DNA of 55,851 bases. Source: Chloroflexota bacterium. Its GTDB lineage: Bacteria; Chloroflexota; Chloroflexia; Thermomicrobiales; JADLAZ01. Shown here piece by piece: positions 8,725 through 17,282 of the stretch. Location of the stretch: assembly GCA_020849725.1 (NCBI GenBank), contig JADLAZ010000069.1, forward strand, positions 1-55,851, written 5' to 3'. The position numbers and the translations under genes were made by a program. The notes under the pieces were generated by a model that ran no database searches, was not told the origin of the DNA, and worked only from the letters and a program-made list of their open reading frames with translations. How positions within the stretch are numbered: the stretch's first letter is position 1; each line of letters begins with the position of its first letter.

Positions 8725-8753
8725 ACCTTAGCACACCCGGTAGCGAAACGCAA
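8725..8753 (-). promoter_or_regulatory. Likely promoter of the tRNA-Arg gene
   Basis: On the minus strand, a -35 box TTGCGT (8753-8748), a 17-bp spacer and a -10 box TAAGGT (8730-8725) lie about 30 bp before the tRNA 5' end. The -10 has an upstream TGTGC (extended -10-like). Found by eye only. Confidence 0.5.
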
Positions 8754-8828
8754 CGCGCTCGCCTAAGATGACCGGACGCGATGCCGCTGACGGGCGGCGT
8801 CGCGGTGGCCATCGAGAGAGGGGCAGGC

Positions 8829-9935
8829 ATGGCGGATCCACGGGTGGAGCGGCTCGCGGCAGTGCTGGTGCGTTACTCGCTCGGGTTGCAAGCGGGGCAG
8901 TTGCTGCGCATCAACGCACCGGCGACAGCCGCCGCGCTGGTGCGTGCCGTGGCCCGCGAGGCGACGCTGGTGGGGGCGCATGTCCTGCCGCGCATCACCA
9001 TCGACGGCCTGGACGAGATCGCGCTGCGGCTCGGCAGCGACGAGCAGCTGAGCTACGTCTCACCGCTGGCGTTGCAGGAGATCGAGACGGTCGACGCGAC
9101 GCTGACGATCTGGGCCGACTCGAACACGAAGGCGCTCAGCAGCGTCGACCCGCGCAAGGCGACGCTGCAACAGCAGGCGCGCCGGCCAATCCTGACGCGC
9201 TTCCTGGAGCGCGCGGCCGCCGGCGACCTGCACTGGTGCGGCACGCTCTTTCCGACCCAGGCCCACGCCCAGGATGCGGAGATGAGCCTGACCGAGTACG
9301 AGGACTTCGTCTACGGCGCCGGCCTGTTGAACGAGCCGGATCCGGTGGCCGCCTGGCGCGCGGTGAGCGCGCGCCAGGCGCGGCTCATCGACCGACTGAC
9401 CGTGGCGCGGCACGTGCGCGTCGTCGCGCCCGGCACCGACCTGACCGTCGGCGTGGCTGGCCGCACCTGGATCAATGCCGACGGCGCCAAGAACTTCCCC
9501 GACGGCGAGGTCTTCACTGGCCCGGTCGAGGACAGTGCCGAAGGCCACATCAGCTTCAGCTTCCCGGCCGTGCACCTGGGGCGAGAGGTCGACGGCATTC
9601 GGCTGGAGTTCGCCCAGGGCAAAGTCGTCAAGGCGACCGCGACCAAGGGTCAGGATCTGCTGACGTCGCTGCTGGACATGGACGCTGGCGCGCGCTACCT
9701 GGGCGAGTTCGCCTTCGGCACGAATGAGGGTATCCAGCGCCACACACGCAACACACTGTTCGACGAGAAGATCGGTGGGACGATGCACCTGGCAGTCGGC
9801 GCATCGTATCCCGATACCGGCGGCACAAACCAGTCGGCGCTGCACTGGGATATCGTCTGCGACCTGCGACACGGCGGTGAGGTCTACGCCGATGGCGCGC
9901 TCATCGCCCGCGATGGCCAATTCCTGTACGAGTAG
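8829..9935 (+). CDS. M29-family aminopeptidase (first of a tandem pair)
   Basis: 368 residues, close to the usual length of M29 (aminopeptidase T/AmpS/PepS) enzymes, which are cytoplasmic metallo-exopeptidases releasing N-terminal amino acids. The catalytic C-terminal half has the expected metal-site stretches: FTGPVEDSAEGHISF, LGEFAFGTN, RHTRNTLFDEKIGGTMHLA and TNQSALHWDIV, containing the conserved Glu, His and Asp ligands. The ATG at 8829 is chosen for MADPRVERLA, which matches the start of the downstream paralogue, and it has a purine-rich GAGAGGGG site. The second copy begins 56 bp after its stop. Confidence 0.9.
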   Translation: MADPRVERLAAVLVRYSLGLQAGQLLRINAPATAAALVRAVAREATLVGAHVLPRITIDGLDEIALRLGSDEQLSYVSPLALQEIETVDATLTIWADSNTKALSSVDPRKATLQQQARRPILTRFLERAAAGDLHWCGTLFPTQAHAQDAEMSLTEYEDFVYGAGLLNEPDPVAAWRAVSARQARLIDRLTVARHVRVVAPGTDLTVGVAGRTWINADGAKNFPDGEVFTGPVEDSAEGHISFSFPAVHLGREVDGIRLEFAQGKVVKATATKGQDLLTSLLDMDAGARYLGEFAFGTNEGIQRHTRNTLFDEKIGGTMHLAVGASYPDTGGTNQSALHWDIVCDLRHGGEVYADGALIARDGQFLYE

Positions 9936-9991
9936 CGAGCGACACGGCCAGCAGCCGGCTGCTGGCTCTGACTGGGCGCGAGGAGGCAGGT

Positions 9992-11098
9992 ATGGCAGAT
10001 CCTCGGGTGGAGCGGATGGGCGATGTGCTGGCGCGGTACTCGCTGGCGTTGCAGCCTGGTGATGTCGTCATCGTCGATGCCAGCGAGCTGGCCGCGCCGC
10101 TGCTGCGCGCGTTCTACGCCGCCGCGCTGCAGCGGGGCGCCAATCCACTGGTGCGTGTCGCGCTCAGCGGCCTGGACGAGGATTTCCTCCGCCTGGCCAC
10201 CGACGTTCAATTGGCCTATTTGTCGCCGCTGGCCGGCGCCGAGGCCGAGCTGGCCGACGCGACGCTGCGCATCAGCGCGCCAGCCAACACCCGCGCCTTG
10301 ACCAGCGCCGATCCGGCCCGGGTCGCTGCCTGGCGCAAGGCCGCGCAGCCGCTGATGCGGCGGCGAATGGAGCGCGCCGGCCAGGGAGATCTGCGCTGGT
10401 CCGTGACGCTGTTCCCGACCAACGCCGGCGCGCAGGAGGCCGAGATGAGCCTGACCGAGTACGAGGACTTCGTCTACAGCGCCTGCCTGCTCGACCAGCC
10501 GGACCCCGTCGCCGCCTGGCAGGCCGTCCACGACCACCAGCAGAGGCTGTGCGACCGGCTGGCGCGCGTGCGGCAGCTGCGCGTCGTCAGCGAGGGTACT
10601 GATCTGACGCTGAGCATCGCCGGCCGCACCTGGATGAACTCTGATGGCCACCGCAACTTTCCCAGCGGCGAGGTGTTCACCGGCCCGGTTGAGGACAGCG
10701 CCGAGGGCCACATCAGCTTCAGCTTCCCCGGCATCTATCTCGGTCGGTCGGTGGAAGGGGTCAGGCTGGAGTTCGAACAAGGTCGGGTCGTCAACGCCAC
10801 GGCGGCGAAGGGTCAGGACCTGTTGACGTCGCTCCTGGACATGGATGCGGGCGCGCGGTTCTTAGGCGAGTTTGCCTTCGGCACCAACGCCGGCATCCAG
10901 CGCCACACCCGCAACATTCTCTTCGACGAGAAGATCGGCGGCACCGTGCATCTGGCGCTGGGCGCATCCTACCCCGACACCGGCGGCACGAACCAGTCGG
11001 CGCTGCACTGGGACCTGATCCGCGACCTGCGCGGCGGCGGCGACGTCTACGCCGACGGCGAGCTCATCTACCGCAACGGCGCCTTCCTTGAGAACTGA
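9992..11098 (+). CDS. M29-family aminopeptidase (second of a tandem pair)
   Basis: 368 residues, the same length as the preceding gene and collinear with it throughout. The metal-site blocks (FTGPVEDSAEGHISF, FDEKIGGTVHLALGASYPD, TNQSALHWD) are almost identical, while the N-terminal third has diverged more. This is a local gene duplication. The start ATG has GAGGAGG seven bases upstream. Both copies keep all visible metal ligands, so both are probably active. Divergence in the N-terminal half may reflect different peptide preference. An MFS transporter gene follows after 66 bp. Confidence 0.9.
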   Translation: MADPRVERMGDVLARYSLALQPGDVVIVDASELAAPLLRAFYAAALQRGANPLVRVALSGLDEDFLRLATDVQLAYLSPLAGAEAELADATLRISAPANTRALTSADPARVAAWRKAAQPLMRRRMERAGQGDLRWSVTLFPTNAGAQEAEMSLTEYEDFVYSACLLDQPDPVAAWQAVHDHQQRLCDRLARVRQLRVVSEGTDLTLSIAGRTWMNSDGHRNFPSGEVFTGPVEDSAEGHISFSFPGIYLGRSVEGVRLEFEQGRVVNATAAKGQDLLTSLLDMDAGARFLGEFAFGTNAGIQRHTRNILFDEKIGGTVHLALGASYPDTGGTNQSALHWDLIRDLRGGGDVYADGELIYRNGAFLEN

Positions 11099-11164
11099 AA
11101 CCATGCCCGACACGGCGCTGGTTAGCGACCCGATTGGTCGCGATAGCCGCCGAGACTGCCGAGA

Positions 11165-12409
11165 ATGAGCGGCCAGTTTGCGCCACCGGGGCGGGGCTGG
11201 GCGCTGCTGCCGACCGACTCGCTGCTGCGAGACCGGCGGCTGGCGGCGCTGCTGGGCAGCATCTTGCTGACCTACCTGGGCCTGGGCGTGATCATCCCGA
11301 TCCGGGCGCTCTACGCGCGTGAGATTGGGCTGTCGCTGGCCGGTATCGGCGCCATGGCATCGAGCTTCCTGCTGTTCAACACGCTCGGGCAGGTGCCGTT
11401 CGGGTGGCTGACCGACCGGGTCGGGCGCAAGCCGCTGATCGTCGCCGGCATCGCTGTCGAAGCGATGATCGCGCTGTTGTATGTTGTCCTGGCCGAGCCG
11501 TGGACATTCATCGTCCTGCGTGCGGCCGAGGGTGCGGCGGCGGCGGCCATCTCTCCGGCGGCGCGCGCCTATATCACCGATATCGCCCCGCCAGCCCGCC
11601 GCGGCGAGGCCTTCGGCCTGTTGGGCGCGACTTTCAGCGGGGGGATTCTGATTGGACCGGCGCTGGGCGGTTGGCTGTCGGCAGCCAGCACTTACCAGAC
11701 CGCCTTCGTCGTCAGCGCTGCCGGCCGGCTGATGGCGCTGGTGCTGGTGCTGTGGCTGGTGCGCGAGCCATTGACCCACAGCGTGCGCGCAGCGGCGGCT
11801 GCGGTTGCCCGCTGGCGTGACGCCGTGACACCGGTGCTCCTGGGCAGCTATGTCGTCGCCGTCGGCAACGGCTTTGCCAACGGCCTCTTCTTCGCCCTGT
11901 GGAGCCTGTGGATGGCCGATGCTGGCGCGAGTCTCTGGCAGATCGGCCTGAGCTACACCGCGTTCGGCCTGCCGGCGCTCGTCCTCACCCCGCTTGCTGG
12001 CCGCTGGGGCGACCGCGTCGGACGACTGCCGCTGCTGGTCGGGCCGGGCGTAGTCGAGGCCGCTATCTATCTGGCCTACCCGGTCGCTGGCAGCGTCTGG
12101 CTCATCATCGCCTTCAGCCTGGTGCAGGGTATCTTCTTCGCAGTCAAGCAGCCGTCGCTTGACGGCATCGTCGCCGACGGCTCGCCGCCCGACGCGCGCG
12201 GCCGGGTCCAGGGCGTGTACAGCGGCATCAGTCTCGGCGGCGCGTTCATTAGCGCGATGCTGTGTACGGTGCTGTACGGCATCAGCGCGGTGGCGCCGTT
12301 CATCTTGATCACCGTCGTCGTCGGCACGACGCTGGTGGTGGGCAGTCTGATGCTCTGGCGCGCGGGTATCGGGCGCGCGCAGCGACCGGCGCCGACGCCG
12401 GCGATCTAG
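11165..12409 (+). CDS. MFS transporter
   Basis: 414 residues with about twelve hydrophobic segments. The signature loop between helices 2 and 3 reads FGWLTDRVGRKPLIVAG, and a second copy between helices 8 and 9 reads AGRWGDRVGRLPLL. These are classic MFS motif A sequences, and the GPALGGWLS region fits motif C of drug or sugar antiporters. The substrate is unknown. Lying 66 bp after the aminopeptidases and on the same strand, it could export or import amino acids or peptides, but this is inference. The start ATG has only a weak binding site. The end overlaps the convergent LLM gene by 4 bp. Confidence 0.85.
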   Translation: MSGQFAPPGRGWALLPTDSLLRDRRLAALLGSILLTYLGLGVIIPIRALYAREIGLSLAGIGAMASSFLLFNTLGQVPFGWLTDRVGRKPLIVAGIAVEAMIALLYVVLAEPWTFIVLRAAEGAAAAAISPAARAYITDIAPPARRGEAFGLLGATFSGGILIGPALGGWLSAASTYQTAFVVSAAGRLMALVLVLWLVREPLTHSVRAAAAAVARWRDAVTPVLLGSYVVAVGNGFANGLFFALWSLWMADAGASLWQIGLSYTAFGLPALVLTPLAGRWGDRVGRLPLLVGPGVVEAAIYLAYPVAGSVWLIIAFSLVQGIFFAVKQPSLDGIVADGSPPDARGRVQGVYSGISLGGAFISAMLCTVLYGISAVAPFILITVVVGTTLVVGSLMLWRAGIGRAQRPAPTPAI

Positions 12410-13197
12410 CCCCGCTCCTGGTTGCGCCGGTCGCGCCAAGCGACCAACCGGGCGACGGCGGCGAAATCCCACGGCTCGCCGAAGCGGATGATGAGCTGGT
12501 CGGCGCCGGCGGCGACGAACGCATCCAGCATGTCGTCACGCTCGGTGTCGGCCAGCTCGACGCCGACGGTACGCTCGATCGCTCTCGGGTCGCGGCCGAG
12601 GCGGGCGCACCAGTCATTCAACACGGCGATCTTGTGGGCGTAGCCGTCAGGTCGGGCGACGCAGTTCCAGGCGTCGGCGTGCTGGGCCGCAAGGCGCAGC
12701 GTCACCTTCTCGCCCGCGCCACCGATCAAGATCGGGATCGGGTCGCGCAGTGGCGGCGGCACATCGTGCGCCCAGCGCTCCTTGATGATCGGCAGCGCCC
12801 GGCCGAGCGCCCGCAGCCGGTCCGGCGCCGTGCCGTACTCGTAACCGTACTCGGCGTAGTCGCGCTCGGCCCAGCCGGCGCCGATGCCCAGGATGAGGCG
12901 GCCGCCGCTGATGTGGTCGACAGTCTTGGCCATGTTCGACAACAGCGCCGGATTGCGGTAGCCGTTGCACAGCACCAGTGTGCCGAATTCTACCCGCTCC
13001 GTCACCTCGGCCATCGCTGCCAGCAGACTCCAGCACTCGAAGTGTGGCCCGTTGGGATCACCGGAGAGCGGGAAGAAATGGTCCCAGGTGTAGAGCACGT
13101 CGACGCCGAGGTCCTCACAGCGCCGCCAGCAGTCGCGCATCGAGCCATAGGTCGTGTGCTGGGGTCGCACCTGGACCCCGACGCGAAGGCGACGCAT
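12406..13197 (-). CDS. LLM-class (luciferase-like, probably F420-dependent) oxidoreductase
   Basis: 263 residues of the bacterial luciferase-like monooxygenase family. The barrel shows MRRLRVGVQVRPQ, DVLYTWDHFFPL, LVLCNGYRNPALLSNMAKTVDHISGGRLILGIGAGW and PILIGGAGE, the pattern of F420-dependent reductases and oxidases rather than of light-emitting enzymes. It should act in the cytoplasm with reduced F420 or FMN; the substrate is unknown. It is somewhat shorter than many family members (about 300 residues). The ATG at 13197 gives the typical first beta strand. It converges with and overlaps the MFS gene by 4 bp. Confidence 0.85.
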   Translation of the reverse strand: MRRLRVGVQVRPQHTTYGSMRDCWRRCEDLGVDVLYTWDHFFPLSGDPNGPHFECWSLLAAMAEVTERVEFGTLVLCNGYRNPALLSNMAKTVDHISGGRLILGIGAGWAERDYAEYGYEYGTAPDRLRALGRALPIIKERWAHDVPPPLRDPIPILIGGAGEKVTLRLAAQHADAWNCVARPDGYAHKIAVLNDWCARLGRDPRAIERTVGVELADTERDDMLDAFVAAGADQLIIRFGEPWDFAAVARLVAWRDRRNQERG

Positions 13198-13267
13198 GAT
13201 CGCTCCCTCATTCTGCGACGGGCAGTCGCCTGCGGCCGTCCAGCACCACGTCCAGACGCCGGGCGCG

Positions 13268-13960
13268 CTACTCCATGATGACGTTCTCGCGGCCCTTGTT
13301 CTTGCGCGCCTCGATGAAGTTGACGATGCGCTGCTCGTCGTACTCGTCGAAGGTGTCGATGAAACCCCAGCTAGTCAGCACGATCTTCGCGCCGACGCGC
13401 GGGTCGGGATAGGGGCCGACCAGCACCCACTTCGGATAGCGCGCAGCAATCGCTTCCAGCTTGGCGGCCAGGTCTGGACAGTCGGTGCAGGTGTACTGGA
13501 CCAGGATCTGGCCATGCTCGAGGTTGTGGACGGCAAACTCGTCCTGAATCGGCGTCTTGTGGACACCCTCGGCCGCAGACGAGGGATAATGGTCGCCGGA
13601 GGTCGGCGGCACGGTCGTATAGTTCTTGCCCTTCTCGCCAGGGTTAATATGGTCCCAGCCGGCAATCGGCACGGCTCGGCCGGAGGCCACCGCCGGTGGC
13701 CGGCTCAGCCACCAGACGAGCGGCACGCCGATCGCCAGCACGGCGACCAGGCCGATGACGACGTTGCGGATGGTCTGGGCCTGCTCCTGGCGGCGGCGTG
13801 CCTCGGCGCGCTCGCGCTGACGGGTGATGCGCTCGGCAGCGAGCGGATCCGGCGCTGGCGCATCGACGCGCGCCGTAACCGACGGCTCAGCACTGGTCGT
13901 CTGCGTCACGGCGGCGGTCGGAGGCGCGGGGGCGGCTTGTTTGCGGCGACTCTTGGCCAC
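13268..13960 (-). CDS. DUF3105 membrane-anchored protein
   Basis: 230 residues. An Ala/Pro-rich and then strongly basic N-terminus is followed by one membrane helix (about 66-85). The extracytoplasmic C-terminal domain carries the DUF3105 signature: NYTTVPPTSGDHYP, then VHNLEHGQILVQYTCTDCPD. The two cysteines in CTDC and the conserved histidines could bind metal or form a disulfide, but the family has no established function. Orientation is inferred from the positive-inside rule. Upstream is a 361-bp gene-free stretch separating it from divergent comEA. Confidence 0.85.
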   Translation of the reverse strand: MAKSRRKQAAPAPPTAAVTQTTSAEPSVTARVDAPAPDPLAAERITRQRERAEARRRQEQAQTIRNVVIGLVAVLAIGVPLVWWLSRPPAVASGRAVPIAGWDHINPGEKGKNYTTVPPTSGDHYPSSAAEGVHKTPIQDEFAVHNLEHGQILVQYTCTDCPDLAAKLEAIAARYPKWVLVGPYPDPRVGAKIVLTSWGFIDTFDEYDEQRIVNFIEARKNKGRENVIME

Positions 13961-14321
13961 GGCGATACTCCCTGACGATGGTATGCAATAGCGAACGGTG
14001 AGTTGAGGTCGCGCCGGCCATCATCCGATCCGTCAGCGGAAAGACCCATGCGCGCTGCATGGGAACGAGTGTACCGCATCTACCCCGACGGCCGGCGCAG
14101 CCTCCGCCGGCGGGCGCTGTCGCCCACCGCCGATGCGCACCTGTGCTACGCAGAAGCACCCAGGGCCGTTCTCTCCTGCCAGCACCCAACTCGTGCGGCC
14201 TGGTGGCTATGTGGCAGCATGGCAGCGGCGCGGCGTGCGGCGTCGGCTCGCCTTGACGCTGCCAGAGCTGCCACCTAAGCTGTACCTACCTGGCAAGGTC
14301 GCCTGATCACGGAGGCCACCC
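13961..14321. other. Gene-free stretch with three hairpins
   Basis: No convincing gene lies between the DUF3105 protein and comEA. Three inverted repeats are visible: a 7-bp stem at 14045-14051/14057-14063, a 7-bp stem at 14091-14097/14105-14111, and a long interrupted stem of 7 plus 8 bp, 14212-14218 with 14267-14273 and 14220-14227 with 14257-14264. No T-box, tmRNA, RNase P or SRP core was recognised. It must hold two divergent promoters and could encode a structured leader or RNA. Confidence 0.45.
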
Positions 14322-15074
14322 GTGGCGCCGGCCTGGGTCCGTCCTTTTGTCTCCGGGGTGCTGGCCACCGCGACGGTGACCGGCATGGTCATGCTGCTCG
14401 CGCGACCGCGCCACGACACGATCGAGGTGCTGATCGCGACGCCAGCACCGAGCACGATCGCCGTCGCCGTCAGTGGCGAGGTGGCGCGGCCGGGCGTGTA
14501 TCACCTGCCGTCCGGCAGCCGGGTGGCCGACCTCCTCGACCAGGCCGGTGGCGCTGCCGACCGCGCCGACCCGGCCGTGCCCAGCAGGGCGCTGCTGCTG
14601 CGGGACGAGATGCACATTCATGTGCCGGCGGCCGCAGCCGGTGAAGCCGCCGCCGCCGCGCCGCCTGTGGCGACAGTGCACGAGCCAGGGTTGCCGCCGA
14701 CTGCCACGGCATCGGTCGCCGGCTTGCCGGCGTCAGCGCCGCCGGCTCCTCCGCCACTGGTGGCCGACAACCGGACCATGCCAGTCGGTTCGACCCCGGC
14801 CCCGGCGGCAACTGCCACGCCGGCCATCCCATCCCCGCCTGCTGCCCCTGGGGCGCGCCCGGCGACGGCCACAGCGCCGGCCGGCCCAATCAATCTGAAC
14901 ACCGCCTCGATCAGCGATCTCGAGCGACTCCCCGGCATCGGGCCGGCCCTGGCCGAGCGTATCGTCGCCGATCGCCAGCGCAACGGGCCGTTCCGCCGCA
15001 TCGAAGATCTCGATCGGGTGCCGGGCATCGGCCCGACGCTGCTGGCCCGCCTCCGGCCGCTGGTGAGCGTCTGA
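14322..15074 (+). CDS. comEA: ComEA-like DNA-binding competence protein
   Basis: 250 residues. A membrane helix at the N-terminus (about 8-27) is followed by an SLBB-type domain, VAVSGEVARPGVYHLP (about 48-63). A long Pro/Ala/Thr linker leads to two helix-hairpin-helix motifs at the C-terminus (INLNTASISDLERLPGIGP and FRRIEDLDRVPGIGPTLLAR). This is the standard ComEA layout: the protein sits on the outer face of the membrane and binds incoming double-stranded DNA. Start is GTG at 14322 with GGAGG upstream. comEC begins 1 bp after its stop, so they form one operon. Confidence 0.92.
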   Translation: MAPAWVRPFVSGVLATATVTGMVMLLARPRHDTIEVLIATPAPSTIAVAVSGEVARPGVYHLPSGSRVADLLDQAGGAADRADPAVPSRALLLRDEMHIHVPAAAAGEAAAAAPPVATVHEPGLPPTATASVAGLPASAPPAPPPLVADNRTMPVGSTPAPAATATPAIPSPPAAPGARPATATAPAGPINLNTASISDLERLPGIGPALAERIVADRQRNGPFRRIEDLDRVPGIGPTLLARLRPLVSV

Positions 15075-15075
15075 C

Positions 15076-16671
15076 ATGAGCCAGACCAGACCGACCCTGG
15101 CTCTCTTGGGATATGTGCCGCCGCTTCTCTTGCTGGCACTCGCCTGGCTCGGTGGGCTGGCGATGGGCCAGCTGCCGAGGCCGTGGCAGGGTGGGTGGTT
15201 GCTGGCGGCCACGACCGTGGCGGTGCTGCTCGGCCGGCGATCGCTGCCGTTGCCCTGGCCACTGGCGCTGGCCACACTGGCAGTGGCCGCGCTGGGGCTC
15301 GCGCGCGGCTGGCCGCCGGCGCCCGCACTCGTGCCATCGCTGCCGGCCGATGTCACCGCTGTGCGCGGCACGGTGCTGGACTGGCCGCGCAGCGGGGAAC
15401 TTGAGCAGACGACCCGGCTCGCCGTGGCCGACATTGAGCGCGGCGGGGTCTGGCAGCCGGCAGCCACGACCGTCGCGGCGCGGTTGCCGCTGTTCCCGGC
15501 GCTGATCCCTGGCGACACGATCGAGGCGCGCGGCAGTCTGCGCCGGCTTGATGGCACGCGCGACAACCTGGTCGATCAGATGAGCGTGCGGCGCCTCACG
15601 CTGCTAGAGCGTCAGCCGGTGACCGGTCCCGCCACGTGGCGCGTGTCCGTCATTCGGGCTGTGACGGCCGCACTGGAGCGGGCACTGCCGGCGCGGGTGG
15701 CCGGGTTGGCCGCCGGTGTGCTGCTCGGAGACCGGAGCGGCCTGTCGCCGGACCTGCGCGCCGCGTTTGCCGCTACCGGCACGTCGCACCTGCTGGTCGT
15801 CTCCGGCTGGAACGTGTCGCTGGTCGTGGGGCTGGTGATGTGGCTGGTGCTGCGGCTGCGCATGCGGCACACGCCACTCGGGCTGCTGCTGGCGCTGATG
15901 GCGATCGCCGGCTTCACGCTGCTGGTCGGGGCCGACCCGGCTGTCGTGCGCGCGGCGCTGATGGGTGGCATCGCCGTCGTCGCTCTGGCGATCGGCCGGC
16001 CGGCCGACCCGCTAACGAGCCTGACCGTGACGGTCGCGCTCATGGCTGGCCTGCAGCCGGCGCTGCTCAGCGACCTGGGCTTCCAGCTGTCGGCGCTGGC
16101 CACGCTCGGCCTGGTGCTGGTCATGCCGCCGCTGAAACCGCGCCTGGCGGCGCTGCCGGTCGCCGCGCGCTGGCCGGCCGAGGCGCTGGCAGCGACGCTG
16201 GCGGCGTCCGTGGCCGTGCAGCCACTGCTCACCGCCACCTTCGGTCAGCTGTCCCTGATCGCGCCGCTGGCGAACCTGCTGGCCGCACCCTGGGTGCCGC
16301 TGGTAATGGCCGGCGCTGTCGCCGTCGCCGTCCTCGGGCTAGCGGCCGCGCCGATCCTGGGCGAGCCATTCGTCCCGGTGCTGAGCGACCTGGCTGGCTG
16401 GGCGACGACGCTGGCGACCGCGCCGCTGCTCGGAGTCGTCGAGATCGGCGCCGCCCTGCCGCTCGCGACGGTGGCGCTGCCGCCGCCCCCACCAGCGGTG
16501 ACGCTGACGCTCTACGCACTGCTGGCGGTCCTGGCCTTACCGCTGCTGACGCCGGCGCCGGCGCTGACCATCCAGCGGGCGCTGACGGCGGTGCGCGGGG
16601 CCTGGCCAGCGATCGGGCTGGCCTCGCTGGTCGCCACCGTCAGCGCGATCTGGCTGGCGGTAGTGCGCTGA
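15076..16671 (+). CDS. comEC: ComEC/Rec2 DNA uptake channel without the beta-lactamase-like domain
   Basis: 531 residues. The N-terminal helices are followed by a small soluble domain (about 90-175, DUF4131-like) and then the competence domain: VLLGDRSGLSPDLRAAFAATG, HLLVVSGWNVSLVVGL, VRAALMGGIA and LSDLGFQLSALATLGLV. These are the signatures of the channel that carries single-stranded DNA across the membrane. Many ComEC proteins are 700-800 residues and end in a metallo-beta-lactamase-like domain with HxHxDH; that domain is absent here, and the protein stops after the last helices. No separate beta-lactamase-fold gene is nearby. It directly follows comEA. Confidence 0.9.
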   Translation: MSQTRPTLALLGYVPPLLLLALAWLGGLAMGQLPRPWQGGWLLAATTVAVLLGRRSLPLPWPLALATLAVAALGLARGWPPAPALVPSLPADVTAVRGTVLDWPRSGELEQTTRLAVADIERGGVWQPAATTVAARLPLFPALIPGDTIEARGSLRRLDGTRDNLVDQMSVRRLTLLERQPVTGPATWRVSVIRAVTAALERALPARVAGLAAGVLLGDRSGLSPDLRAAFAATGTSHLLVVSGWNVSLVVGLVMWLVLRLRMRHTPLGLLLALMAIAGFTLLVGADPAVVRAALMGGIAVVALAIGRPADPLTSLTVTVALMAGLQPALLSDLGFQLSALATLGLVLVMPPLKPRLAALPVAARWPAEALAATLAASVAVQPLLTATFGQLSLIAPLANLLAAPWVPLVMAGAVAVAVLGLAAAPILGEPFVPVLSDLAGWATTLATAPLLGVVEIGAALPLATVALPPPPPAVTLTLYALLAVLALPLLTPAPALTIQRALTAVRGAWPAIGLASLVATVSAIWLAVVR

Positions 16672-16689
16672 CCGCCGGATACCCAGCCG

Positions 16690-17013
16690 TCAGGCGGCCA
16701 GCGCGCCGGCCAGCGGCTCGCCGGCGGCCGTCCAGTCTTGCAGACCGCCGGCGTAGCGGCGCACCCGGCGGTAGCCGAGCGCGGCCAGTCGGCGCGCGAC
16801 CAGGCGGCTGTAGGCGCAGGCGCCACCGGTGCAATACACCACCACGTCCGCGTCGGGCGAGACTATTCGGCGGACGTCCTCAAGGGAAGCGGCCGGTAGC
16901 GAGCCAGGAATGTGGGCGATCGCGAACGCCCACGCGCTCATGGTCATCACGATCGTGGCGCTGCCGGAACCCAGGAGTGCTTTCAGCTCGTCGCGGTCGA
17001 TCGTCGTCTCCAT
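16690..17013 (-). CDS. Single-domain rhodanese
   Basis: 107 residues forming one rhodanese fold: DRDELKALLGSG, then AFAIAHIPGSLPA, then the active loop VVYCTGGACAYSRLVARRL with the catalytic cysteine, and finally YAGGLQDWTAAGEPL. Such proteins transfer sulfane sulfur or take part in thiol chemistry in the cytoplasm; no signal peptide is present. The DxR at the usual D-V-R position is not conserved (VMTMSAWAFA), which may alter specificity. The ATG at 17013 with GGAGG five bases upstream is preferred to the ATG at 17028. Confidence 0.82.
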   Translation of the reverse strand: METTIDRDELKALLGSGSATIVMTMSAWAFAIAHIPGSLPAASLEDVRRIVSPDADVVVYCTGGACAYSRLVARRLAALGYRRVRRYAGGLQDWTAAGEPLAGALAA

Positions 17014-17282
17014 CGTCGCCTCCGTCATCTTCGTCGTCCTGCTCTCGTCACGGCCGTACGGTCATTGGCCACCAGAGGATCACTCATGGCTGCCAGCATA
17101 GGCGGCGAAACGCGGCCTCACATCGGGAGAAGCTCTGAATTCTTCCTGACGGGCGCTGCCGGCGGCTCCGTGGAACCCCTGATGGCCACCAGCGGCGACC
17201 CGCGCCTCTCAGTCGTCGCCCTATGCGGCATAATGGGCTGCGGGTTCAGTAGGGCGCGGCGCGGTCGTTCGTGGAGGACAGC

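Noticed and set aside
8517..8753. Open frame on the minus strand reading ACSSVDRALGCGPRGQGFESLQA-like sequence
   Set aside because: This is the well-known false translation of a tRNA gene; the region is tRNA-Arg.
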